Shown here one piece after another: positions 49,686 through 62,221 of a DNA stretch of 64,000 bases; position 1 is the stretch's first letter; each line of letters begins with the position of its first letter. The notes below the pieces were generated by a model, which searched no databases, had not been told where the DNA came from, and saw only the letters and a program-made list of their open reading frames with translations. The stretch is from Hydractinia symbiolongicarpus (lineage: Eukaryota > Cnidaria > Hydrozoa > Anthoathecata > Hydractiniidae). The stretch spans positions 20,579,001-20,643,000 of the forward strand of contig NC_079875.1 of the NCBI RefSeq assembly GCF_029227915.1. Reading direction: 5' to 3'. Position numbers and translations under genes: made by a program.

Positions 49686-52600
49686 TGCACGTAGTTAAGA
49701 GTGTTCTAAGGCCACGGGGATAAGGAGAACCACTTGGAAAGTTGTAGTGCATTGAGACTGGAAGGAATAGTCCAATGGTAACCTGCGCAGGCAGAGGCAA
49801 CCACGTGATTTACGTGTGCGGCCCTTATTGGACTGCAAAAAGCCATATTACGGTCTTTATAGGACTGTGTACGTAGGTAAGAGTGTTCTAAGGCCACGGC
49901 GCTAAGAAGAACCACTTAAACCGTTGTGGTGCATTGAGACTAAAAGGAAAAGTCCAATGGTAACCTGTGCAGGCAGATCACCACGTGAATTACGTGTGAG
50001 GCCTTTATTAGACTGGAAAAGGGCATATTTCAGCCTTTATAAGATTGTGCCCATAGTTAATAGTGTCCTAAGGCGACGGCACTAATGAAAATGACTTGGG
50101 ACGTTGTAGCGCATTGAGACTGGAACGACTAGTCCAATGGTAATCGGCGGAGGCAGCTGAAACCGCGTGATTAAGGTGTGCGGCCTTTATTAGACTGCAA
50201 AAGGCCATATTACGGTCGTTATAGGGCTGTGCACGTAATTAAGAGAGTTCTCAAGCCACGGCGCTAAGAAGAACCACTTGGAACGCTATAGGGCTTTGAG
50301 ACTGGAAGGAATAGTCCAATGGTAAGCTGCACTGGCAGATGAGACCCCTTGATTTACGTGTGAGGCCTTTATTAGACTGCAAAAGGCCATATTACAGCCT
50401 TTATAGGATGATGCACGTAGTTAAGAGTGTTCTAAGGCCACGGCGCTAAGGAGAACCACTTGGAACCTTGTAGTGCATTGAGACTGGAAGGAATAGTCCA
50501 TTGGTAACCTGGGTAGCCAGATGGAACCACGTGATTTGCGTGTGAGGCCTTTATTAGACTGCAAAAGGCCATATTACAGCCTTAATAGGACTGTGCACGT
50601 AGTTAAGAGTGTTCTAAAGCCACTGCGCTAAGGAAAACGACTTGGGACGTTGAATCGCATTGAGACTGGAACGACTAGTCCAATGGTAACCTGCAAAAGC
50701 AGCTAAAACCGCGTGATTAAAGTGTGCTGCCTTTATTAGACTGCAAAAGGCTATATTAGGGTCTTTATAGGACGATGCACGTTGTTAAGAGTGTTGTAAA
50801 GCGACGGTTCTAAGGAAAACGAGTTCGGACGTTGTACCACATTGAGACTTGAAGGACTAGTCCAATGGTAACCAGCAAAAGCAGCTAAAACAGCGTGATT
50901 AAAGTGTGCGGCCTTTATTAGACGGCAAAAGGCCATATTAGGGTTTTATAGGACTGTGCACGCACTTAAGAGTGTTCTATGGCCACGGCACTAAGGAGAA
51001 CCCCTTGGAACGTTGTAGTGCATTGAGACTGGAATGAATAGTCCAATGGTAACCTGCGCAGGCAGAGGGAACCACGTGATTTACGTGTGAGGCCTTTATT
51101 ACACTGCATAAGGCCATATTACAGCCTTTATAGGACGATGCACGTAGTTAAGAAAGTTCTAAGGCCACGGCGCTAAGGAGAACCACTTGGGACGTTTTAG
51201 TGCATTGGGACTGGAACGACTAATCCAATGGGAACCGGCTCAGGCAGCTGAAACCACGTGATTTACGTGTGCGGCCTTTATTGGACTGCAAAAGGCCATA
51301 TTACGGTCTTTATAGGACTGTGCACGTAGTTAAGAGTATTGTAAGGCCACAGCGCTAAGGAGAACCACTTGGAACGTTGCAGTGCAATGAGACTGGAAGG
51401 AATAGTCCAATGGTAACCTGTGCAGGGAGATGGAACCACGTGATTTACGTGTGAGACTATATTAGACTTCAAAAGGCCATATTACAGCCTTTATAGCACT
51501 GTGCACGTAGTTAAGAGTGTTCTAAAGCCACGGCACTAAGGAAAACGGCTTGGAACGTTGTAGTGCAATGAGACTGGAAGGAATAGTCCAATGGTAACCT
51601 GCGCAGGCAGAGGGAACCACGTGATTTACGTGTGAGGCCTTCATTACACTGCAAAAGGCCATATTGAAGCCTTTATAGGACGATACACGTAGTTAAGAGT
51701 ATTCTAAGGCCACGGCGCTAAGGAGAACCACTTGGAACGTTGTAGTGCATTGAGACAGGAAGGAATAGTTCATTGGTAACCTGCGCAGGCAGATAGAACC
51801 ACGTGATTTGCTTGTGAGGCTATATTAGACTGCAAAAGGCCATATTACTGCCTTAATAGGACGATCCACGTAGTTAAGAGTGTTCTGAAGCAACGGCGCT
51901 AAGGAAAACGACTTGGGACGTTGTGGCACATTGAGAATGGAAGGACTAGTTCAATTGAAACCTGCGCAGACAGGTGTAACCACGTGATTTACGTGTGAGG
52001 CCTTTACTAGACTGCAAATGGCCATATTACAGCCTTTATAGGACTGTGCACGTAGTTAAGAGTGTTCTAAGGCGACGGTATCAATGAAAACGACTTGGGA
52101 TGTTGTAGCGCATTGAGACTGGAACGACTAGTCCAATGGTAACCGGCAAAGGCAGCTAAAACCGCGTGATCAAAGTGTGCGGTCTTTATGAGGCTGAAAA
52201 AGGCCATATTACGGTCTTTATAGGACGATGCACGTAGTTAAGAGTGTTCTAAAGCGACGGAGCTAAGGAAAATTACTTGGGACGTTGTGGCACATTGAGA
52301 CTGGAATGACTAGTCGAATGGTAATCGACGCAGGCAGCTGAAACCGCTTGATTTACGTGTGCGGCCTTTATTGGACTGCAAAAGGCCATATTACGGTCTT
52401 TATAGGACTGTGCACGTAATTAAGAGTGTTCTAAGGCCACAGCGCTAAGGAGAACCACTCGGAACGTTGTAGTGCAATGAGACTGGAAGGAATAGTCCAA
52501 TGGTAACCTGCGCAGGGAGATGGAACCACGTGATTTACGTGTGAGGCCTTTATTAGACTGCAAAAGGTCATATTACAGCCTTTATAGGACTGTGCACGTA

Positions 52601-53489
52601 GTTAAGAGTGTTCTAAGGCGACGGAGCTAATGAGAACCACTTGGAACGTTGTAGTCCATTGAGACTGGAAGGAATAGTCAAATGGTAACCTGCGCAGCCA
52701 GAGGGAACCACATTATTTACTTGTGGGGCCTTCATTACACTGCAAAAGGTCATATTACAGCCTTTATAGGAAGATACACGTAGTTAAGAGTGTTGTAAGG
52801 CCACGGTGCTAAGGAGAACCACGTGGAACGTTGTAGTGCATTGAGACTGGAAGGAATAGTCCATTGGTAACCTGCGCAGGCAGATAGAACTACGTGATTT
52901 GCGTGTGAGACTATGTTAGACTGCAAAAGGCCATATTACAGCCTAAATAGGACGATCCACGTAGTTAAGAGTGTTCTAAAGCGACGGCGCTAAGGAAAAC
53001 GACTTGGGACGTTGTAGCACATTAAGACTGGAAGGACTAGTCCAATTGAAACCTGCGCAGACAGGTGTAACCACGTGATTTAGGTGTGAGGCCTTTATTA
53101 GACTGCAAAAGGCCATATTACAGCCTTTATAGGACTGTGCACGTAGTTAAGAGTGTTCTAAGGCCACGGCGCTAAGGAGAACTACTTGGAACGTTGTAGT
53201 GCAATGAGACTGGAACGACTAGTCCAATGGTAACCGGCGCAGGCAGATGGAACAACGTGATTTACATGTGAGGCTTTTATTAGACTGCAAAAGGTCATAT
53301 TATTCCTTTTATAGGACTGTGCACGTAGTTAAGAGTGTTCTAAAGCGACGGCGCTAAGGAAAACGACTTCGGACGTTGTAGCACCTTGAGACTGGAAGGA
53401 CTAGTCCAATGGTAACCGGCACAGACAGCTAATACCGCGTGATTAAAGTGTGCGGCCTTTATGAGCCTGCAAAAGGCCATATTACGGTC
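49686..53489. repeat. Mosaic segment with chimeric joins
   Basis: To 50458 it continues the 1.1-kb module. At about 50459 it switches to GGAACCTTGTAG and CCATTGGTAACC sequence, apparently skipping about 4 monomers relative to 44271 onward. 51100-52420 matches 58557-59877 at offset 7457. 52460-53490 is more diverged, with CATTATTTACTTGTGGGG and CTAAATAGGACGATCC variants. No gene-like content was seen. Confidence 0.7.
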
Positions 53490-56036
53490 TTTATAGGACG
53501 ATGCACGTAGTTAAGAGTGTTCTAAAGCGACGGCGCTAAGGAAAACGACTTGGGACGTTGTGGCACATTGAGACTGAAAGGAATAGTCGGATGGTAATCG
53601 ACGCAGGCAGCTGAAACCGCTTGATTTACGTGTTCGGCCTTTATTGGACTGCAAAAATGGCCATGTTACGGTCCTTATAGGACTCTGCCCGTAGTTAAGA
53701 GTGTTCTAAGGCCACGGCGCTAAGGAGAACCACTTAGAACGTTGTGGTGCAATGAGACTGGAAGGAATAGTCCAATGGTAACATGCGCAGGCAGATGGAA
53801 CTACGTGATTTACGTGTGAGGCCTTTATTACACTGCATAAGGCCATATTACAGCCTTTATAGGACGATGCACATAGTTAAGAGTGTTCTAAGGCGACGGA
53901 GCTAATGAAAACGACTTAGGACGTTTTATCGCATTGAGACTGGAACGACTAGTCCAATGGTAACCGGCGAAAGCAGCTAAAACCGCGTGATTAAAGTGTG
54001 CTGCCTTTATTAGACTGCAAAAGGCCATATTGAGGTCTTTATAGGACTGTGCACGTAGTTAAGAGTGTTCTAAGGCCACGGGGATAAGGAGAACCACTTG
54101 GAAAGTTGTAGTGCATTGAGACTGGAAGGAATAGTCCAATGGTAACCTGCGCAGGCAGAGGCAACCACGTGATTTACGTGTGCGGCCCTTATTGGACTGC
54201 AAAAAGCCATATTACGGTCTTTATAGGACTGTGTACGTAGGTAAGAGTGTTCTAAGGCCACGGCGCTAAGAAGAACCACTTAAACCGTTGTGGTGCATTG
54301 AGACTAAAAGGAAAAGTCCAATGGTAACCTGTGCAGGCAGATCACCACGTGAATTACGTGTGAGGCCTTTATTAGACTGGAAAAGGGCATATTTCAGCCT
54401 TTATAAGATTGTGCCCATAGTTAATAGTGTCCTAAGGCGACGGCACTAATGAAAATGACTTGGGACGTTGTAGCGCATTGAGACTGGAACGACTAGTCCA
54501 ATGGTAATCGGCGGAGGCAGCTGAAACCGCGTGATTAAGGTGTGCGGCCTTTATTAGACTGCAAAAGGCCATATTACGGTCGTTATAGGGCTGTGCACGT
54601 AATTAAGAGAGTTCTCAAGCCACGGCGCTAAGAAGAACCACTTGGAACGCTATAGGGCTTTGAGACTGGAAGGAATAGTCCAATGGTAAGCTGCACTGGC
54701 AGATGAGACCCCTTGATTTACGTGTGAGGCCTTTATTAGACTGCAAAAGGCCATATTACAGCCTCTATAGGATGATGCACGTAGTTAAGAGTGTTCTAAG
54801 GCCACGGCGCTAAGGAGAACCACTTGGGACGTTGAAGTGCATTGGGACTGGAACGACTAGTCCAATGGTAACCTGCGCAGGCAGATGGAACCACGTGATT
54901 TACGTGTTAGGCCTTTATTAGACTGCAAAAAGTCATATTACAGCCTTTATAGGACTGTGCACGTAGTTAAGAGTGTTCTAAGGCGACGGAGATAATGAAA
55001 ACGACTTAGGACGTTTCATCGCATTGAGACTGGAACGACTAGTCCAATGGTAACCTGCAAAAGCAGCTAAAACCGCGTGATTAAAGTGTGCTGCCTTTAT
55101 TAGACTGCAAAAGGCTATATTAGGGTCTTTATAGGACGATGCACGTTGTTAAGAGTGTTCTAAGGCCACGGGGCTAAGGAGAACCACTTGGAACCTTGTA
55201 GTGCATTGAGACTGGAAGGAATAGTCAAATGGTAACCTGCCCAGGCAGAGGGAACCACGTGATTTACTTGTGAGGCCTTCATTACACTGCAAAAGGCCAT
55301 ATTACAGCCTTTAAAGGACGATACACGTAGTTAAGAGTGTTGTAAGGCCACGGTGCTAAGGAGAACCACGTGGAACGTTGTAGTGCATTGAGACTGGAAG
55401 GAATAGTCCATTGGTAACCTGCGTAGCCAGATGGAACCACGTGATTTGCGTGTGAGGCCTTTATTAGACTGCAAAAGGCCATATTGTAGCCTTAATAGGA
55501 CTGTGCACGTAGTTAAGAGTGTTCTAAAGCCACTGCGCTAAGGAAAACGACTTGGGACGTTGAATCGCATTGAGACTGGAACGACTAGTCCAATGGTAAC
55601 CTGCAAAAGCAGCTAAAACCGCGTGATTAAAGTGTGCTGCCTTTATTAGACTGCAAAAGGCTATATTAGGGTCTTTATAGGACGATGCACGTTGTTAAGA
55701 GTGTTGTAAAGCGACGGTTCTAAGGAAAACGAGTTCGGACGTTGTACCACATTGAGACTTGAAGGACTAGTCCAATGGTAACCAGCAAAAGCAGCTAAAA
55801 CAGCGTGATTAAAGTGTGCGGCCTTTATTAGACGGCAAAAGGCCATATTAGGGTTTTATAGGACTGTGCACACACTTAAGAGTGTTCTATGGCCACGGCA
55901 CTAAGGAGAACCCCTTGGAACGTTGTAGTGCATTGAGGCTGGAATGAATAGTCCAATGGTAACCTGCGCAGGCAGAGGGAACCACGTGATTTACGTGTGA
56001 GGCCTTTATTACACTGCATAAGGCCATATTACAGCC
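53490..56036. repeat. Second 14-monomer 2547-bp duplication, copy 1
   Basis: Matches 56037-58583 at offset 2547. The length here arises from different indels than the HOR at 38.4 kb: plus 2 in CTGCAAAAATGGCC, minus 2 in CAGATCACCACG, minus 1 in TTAGGGTTTTATAGG, net minus 1 from 14 x 182. Shared private variants include GTGTTAGGCC, AAAAAGTCATATTAC, CATTGAGGCTGG and GCACACACTTAAG. Confidence 0.88.
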
Positions 56037-58583
56037 TTTATAGGACGATGCACGTAGTTAAGAGTGTTCTAAAGCGACGGCGCTAAGGAAAACGACTTGG
56101 GACGTTGTGGCACATTGAGACTGAAAGGACTAGTCGGATGGTAATCGACGCAGGCAGCTGAAACCGCTTGATTTACGTGTTCGGCCTTTATTGGACTGCA
56201 AAAATGGCCATGTTACGGTCCTTATAGGACTCTGCCCGTAGTTAAGAGTGTTCTAAGGCCACGGCGCTAAGGAGAACCACTTAGAACGTTGTGGTGCAAT
56301 GAGACTGGAAGGAATAGTCCAATGGTAACATGCGCAGGCAGATGGAACTACGTGATTTACGTGTGAGGCCTTTATTACACTGCATAAGGCCATATTACAG
56401 CCTTTATAGGACGATGCACATAGTTAAGAGTGTTCTAAGGCGACGGAGCTAATGAAAACGACTTAGGACGTTTTATCGCATTGAGACTGGAACGACTAGT
56501 CCAATGGTAACCGGCGAAAGCAGCTAAAACCGCGTGATTAAAGTGTGCTGCCTTTATTAGACTGCAAAAGGCCATATTGAGGTCTTTATAGGACTGTGCA
56601 CGTAGTTAAGAGTGTTCTAAGGCCACGGGGATAAGGAGAACCACTTGGAAAGTTGTAGTGCATTGAGACTGGAAGGAATAGTCCAATGGTAACCTGCGCA
56701 GGCAGAGGCAACCACGTGATTTACGTGTGCGGCCCTTATTGGACTGCAAAAAGCCATATTACGGTCTTTATAGGACTGTGTACGTAGGTAAGAGTGTTCT
56801 AAGGCCACGGCGCTAAGAAGAACCACTTAAACCGTTGTGGTGCATTGAGACTAAAAGGAAAAGTCCAATGGTAACCTGTGCAGGCAGATCACCACGTGAA
56901 TTACGTGTGAGGCCTTTATTAGACTGGAAAAGGGCATATTTCAGCCTTTATAAGATTGTGCCCATAGTTAATAGTGTCCTAAGGCGACGGCACTAATGAA
57001 AATGACTTGGGACGTTGTAGCGCATTGAGACTGGAACGACTAGTCCAATGGTAATCGGCGGAGGCAGCTGAAACCGCGTGATTAAGGTGTGCGGCCTTTA
57101 TTAGACTGCAAAAGGCCATATTACGGTCGTTATAGGGCTGTGCACGTAATTAAGAGAGTTCTCAAGCCACGGCGCTAAGAAGAACCACTTGGAACGCTAT
57201 AGGGCTTTGAGACTGGAAGGAATAGTCCAATGGTAAGCTGCACTGGCAGATGAGACCCCTTGATTTACGTGTGAGGCCTTTATTAGACTGCAAAAGGCCA
57301 TATTACAGCCTCTATAGGATGATGCACGTAGTTAAGAGTGTTCTAAGGCCACGGCGCTAAGGAGAACCACTTGGGACGTTGAAGTGCATTGGGACTGGAA
57401 CGACTAGTCCAATGGTAACCTGCGCAGGCAGATGGAACCACGTGATTTACGTGTTAGGCCTTTATTAGACTGCAAAAAGTCATATTACAGCCTTTATAGG
57501 ACTGTGCACGTAGTTAAGAGTGTTCTAAGGCGACGGAGATAATGAAAACGACTTAGGACGTTTCATCGCATTGAGACTGGAACGACTAGTCCAATGGTAA
57601 CCTGCAAAAGCAGCTAAAACCGCGTGATTAAAGTGTGCTGCCTTTATTAGACTGCAAAAGGCTATATTAGGGTCTTTATAGGACGATGCACGTTGTTAAG
57701 AGTGTTCTAAGGCCACGGGGCTAAGGAGAACCACTTGGAACCTTGTAGTGCATTGAGACTGGAAGGAATAGTCAAATGGTAACCTGCCCAGGCAGAGGGA
57801 ACCACGTGATTTACTTGTGAGGCCTTCATTACACTGCAAAAGGCCATATTACAGCCTTTAAAGGACGATACACGTAGTTAAGAGTGTTGTAAGGCCACGG
57901 TGCTAAGGAGAACCACGTGGAACGTTGTAGTGCATTGAGACTGGAAGGAATAGTCCATTGGTAACCTGCGTAGCCAGATGGAACCACGTGATTTGCGTGT
58001 GAGGCCTTTATTAGACTGCAAAAGGCCATATTGTAGCCTTAATAGGACTGTGCACGTAGTTAAGAGTGTTCTAAAGCCACTGCGCTAAGGAAAACGACTT
58101 GGGACGTTGAATCGCATTGAGACTGGAACGACTAGTCCAATGGTAACCTGCAAAAGCAGCTAAAACCGCGTGATTAAAGTGTGCTGCCTTTATTAGACTG
58201 CAAAAGGCTATATTAGGGTCTTTATAGGACGATGCACGTTGTTAAGAGTGTTGTAAAGCGACGGTTCTAAGGAAAACGAGTTCGGACGTTGTACCACATT
58301 GAGACTTGAAGGACTAGTCCAATGGTAACCAGCAAAAGCAGCTAAAACAGCGTGATTAAAGTGTGCGGCCTTTATTAGACGGCAAAAGGCCATATTAGGG
58401 TTTTATAGGACTGTGCACACACTTAAGAGTGTTCTATGGCCACGGCACTAAGGAGAACCCCTTGGAACGTTGTAGTGCATTGAGGCTGGAATGAATAGTC
58501 CAATGGTAACCTGCGCAGGCAGAGGGAACCACGTGATTTACGTGTGAGGCCTTTATTACACTGCATAAGGCCATATTACAGCC
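56037..58583. repeat. Second 14-monomer 2547-bp duplication, copy 2
   Basis: Near-identical tandem copy of the preceding unit. One difference seen is GAATAGTCGG in copy 1 (53581) versus GACTAGTCGG in copy 2 (56128). After about 58605 the array continues with TTAAGAAAGTTCTAAGG, where copy 1 was followed by TTAAGAGTGTTCTAAAGC. Confidence 0.88.
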
Positions 58584-61129
58584 TTTATAGGACGATGCAC
58601 GTAGTTAAGAAAGTTCTAAGGCCACGGCGCTAAGGAGAACCACTTGGGACGTTTTAGTGCATTGAGACTGGAACGATTAATCCAATGGTAACCGGCTCAG
58701 GCAGCTGAAACCACGTGATTTACGTGTGCGGCCTTTATTGGACTGCAAAAGGCCATATTACGGTCTTTATAGGACTGTGCACGTAGTTAAGAGTATTGTA
58801 AGGCCACAGCGCTAAGGAGAACCACTTGGAACGTTGCAGTGCAATGAGACTGGAAGGAATAGTCCAATGGTAACCTGCGCAGGGAGATGGAACCACGTGA
58901 TTTACGTGTGAGACTATATTAGACTTCAAAAGGCCATATTACAGCCTTTATAGCACTGTGCACGTAGTTAAGAGTGTTCTAAAGCCACGGCACTAAGGAA
59001 AACGGCTTGGAACGTTGTAGTGCAATGAGACTGGAAGGAATAGTCCAATGGTAACCTGCGCAGGCAGAGGGAACCACGTGATTTACGTGTGAGGCCTTCA
59101 TTACACTGCAAAAGGCCATATTGAAGCCTTTATAGGACGATACACGTAGTTAAGAGTGTTCTAAAGCCACGGCGCTAAGGAGAACCACTTGGAACGTTGT
59201 AGTGCATTGAGACAGGAAGGAATAGTTCATTGGTAACCTGCGCAGGCAGATAGAACCACGTGATTTGCTTGTGAGGCTATATTAGACTGCAAAAGGCCAT
59301 ATTACTGCCTTAATAGGACGATCCACGTAGTTAAGAGTGTTCTGAAGCAACGGCGCTAAGGAAAACGACTTGGGACGTTGTGGCACATTGAGAATGGAAG
59401 GACTAGTTCAATTGAAACCTGCGCAGACAGGTGTAACCACGTGATTTACGTGTGAGGCCTTTACTAGACTGCAAATGGCCATATTACAGCCTTTATAGGA
59501 CTGTGCACGTAGTTAAGAGTGTTCTAAGGCGACGGTATCAATGCAAACGACTTGGGATGTTGTAGCGCATTGAGACTGGAACGACTAGTCCAATGGTAAC
59601 CGGCAAAGGCAGCTAAAACCACGTGATCAAAGTGTGCGGTCTTTATGAGGCTGCAAAAGGCCATATTACGGTCCTTATAGGACGATGCACGTAGTTAAGA
59701 GTGTTCTAAAGCGACGGAGCTAAGGAAAATTACTTGGGACGTTGTGGCACATTGAGACTGGAATGACTAGTCGAATGGTAATCGACGCAGGCAGCTGAAA
59801 CCGCTTGATTTACGTGTGCGGCCTTTATTGGACTGCAAAAGGCCATATTACGGTCTTTATAGGACTCTGCCCGTGGTTAAGAGTGTTGTAAGGCCACGGC
59901 GCTAAGGAGAACCACTTAGAACGTTGTGGTGCAATGAGACTGGAAGGAATAGTCCAATGGTAACCTGCGCTGGCAGATGGAACCACGTGATTTACGTGGG
60001 AGGCCTTTATTAAACTGCAAAAGGCCATATTACAGCCTTTATAGGACTGTGCACGTAGTTAAGAGTGTTCTAAGGCGACGGTATTAATGAAAACGACTTG
60101 GGATGTTGTAGCGCATTGAGACTGGAACGACTAGTCCAATGGTAACCTGCGCAGGCAGAGGCAACCACGTGATTTACGTGTGACGCCTTCATTACACTGC
60201 AAAAGGCCATTTTACAGACTTTATAGGACGATACACCTAATTAAGAGTGTTCTAAGGCCACGGCGCTAAGGAGAACCACTTGGAACGTTGTAGTGCAATG
60301 AGACTGGAAGGAATAGTCCAATGGTAACCTACGCAGGGAGATGGAACCACGTGATTTACGTGTGAGACTATATTAGACTTCAAAAGGCCATATTACGGTC
60401 TTTATAGGACTGTGCACGTAATTAAGAGTGTTCTAAGGCCACAGCGCTAAGGAGAACCACTCGGAACGTTGTAGTGCAATGAGACTGGAAGGAATAGTCC
60501 AATGGTAACCTGCGCAGGGAGATGGAACCACGTGATTTACGTGTGAGGCCTTTATTAGACTGCAAAAGGTCATATTAAGGTCTTTATAGGACTGTGCACG
60601 TAGTTAAGAGTGTTCTAAGGCCACGGAGATAAGGAGAACCACTTGGAAAGTTGTAGTGCATTGAGACTGGAAGGAATAGTCCAATGGTAACCTGCGCAGG
60701 CAGAGGCAACCACGTGATTTACGTGTGCGGCCCTTATTGGACTGCAAAAAGCCATATTACGGTCTTTATAGGACTGTGTACGTAGGTAAGAGTGTTCTAA
60801 GGCCACGGCGCTAAGAAGAACCACTTAAACCGTTGTGGTGCATTGAGACTAAAAGGAAAAGTCCAATGGTAACCTGTGCAGGCAGATCACCACGTGAATT
60901 ACGTGTGAGGCCTTTATTAGACTGGAAAAGGGCATATTTCAGCCTTTATAAGATTGTGCCCATAGTTAATAGTGTCCTAAGGCGACGGCACTAATGAAAA
61001 TGACTTGGGACGTTGTAGCGCATTGAGACTGGAACGACTAGTCCAATGGTAATCGGCGGAGGCAGCTGAAACCGCGTGATTAAGGTGTGCGGCCTTTATT
61101 AGACTGCAAAAGGCCATATTACGGTCGTT
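58584..61129. repeat. Mosaic segment, partly a copy of 51.1-52.4 kb
   Basis: 58557-59877 matches 51100-52420 at offset 7457 (41 x 182 minus 5), with small differences such as AATGCAAACGAC at 59540. The 60.0-60.6 kb part is chimeric, with several short family switches. From about 60590 it enters another copy of the 1.1-kb module. No gene-like content was seen. Confidence 0.7.
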
Positions 61130-62221
61130 ATAGGGCTGTGCACGTAATTAAGAGAGTTCTCAAGCCACGGCGCTAAGAAGAACCACTTGGAACGCTATAG
61201 GGCTTTGAGACTGGAAGGAATAGTCCAATGGTAAGCTGCACTGGCAGATGAGACCCCTTGATTTACGTGTGAGGCCTTTATTAGACTGCAAAAGGCCATA
61301 TTACAGCCTCTATAGGATGATGCACGTAGTTAAGAGTGTTCTAAGGCCACGGCGCTAAGGAGAACCACTTGGGACGTTGAAGTGCATTGGGACTGGAACG
61401 ACTAGTCCAATGGTAACCTGCGCAGGCAGATGGAACCACGTGATTTACGTGTGAGGCCTTTATTAGACTGCAAAAGGTCATATTACAGGCTTTATAGGAC
61501 TGTGCACGTAGTTAAGAGTGTTCTAAGGCGACGGAGATAATGAAAACGACTTAGGACGTTTCATCGCATTGAGACTGGAACGACTAGTCCAATGGTAACC
61601 TGCAAAAGCAGCTAAAACCGCGTGATTAAAGTGTGCTGCCTTTATTAGACTGCAAAAGGCTATATTAGGGTCTTTATAGGGCTGTGCACGTAATTAAGAG
61701 AGTTCTCAAGCCACGGCGCTAAGAAGAACCACTTGGAACGCTATAGGGCTTTGAGACTGGAAGGAATAGTCCAATGGTAAGCTGCACTGGCAGATGAGAC
61801 CCCTTGATTTACGTGTGAGGCCTTTATTAGACTGCAAAAGGCCATATTACAGCCTCTATAGGATGATGCACGTAGTTAAGAGTGTTCTAAGGCCACGGCG
61901 CTAAGGAGAACCACTTGGGACGTTGAAGTGCATTGGGACTGGAACGACTAGTCCAATGGTAACCTGCGCAGGCAGATGGAACCACGTGATTTACGTGTGA
62001 GGCCTTTATTAGACTGCAAAAGGTCATATTACAGCCTTTATAGGACTGTGCACGTAGTTAAGAGTGTTCTAAGGCGACGGAGATAATGAAAACGACTTAG
62101 GACGTTTCATCGCATTGAGACTGGAACGACTAGTCCAATGGTAACCTGCAAAAGCAGCTAAAACCGCGTGATTAAAGTGTGCTGCCTTTATTAGACTGCA
62201 AAAGGCTATATTAGGGTCTTT
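61130..62221. repeat. 3-monomer tandem duplication of 546 bp
   Basis: GTGCACGTAATTAAGAGAG with TTCTCAAGCC occurs at 61141 and again exactly 546 bp later at 61687. Both copies carry CTATAGGGCTTTGAG, GCACTGGCAG, GAGACCCCTTG, CCTCTATAGG and CATCGCATTGAG. The first copy has TTACAGGCTTTATAGG at 61483 where the second has TTACAGCCTTTATAGG. The junction is at about 61675, TATAGG followed by GCTGTG. Confidence 0.88.
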
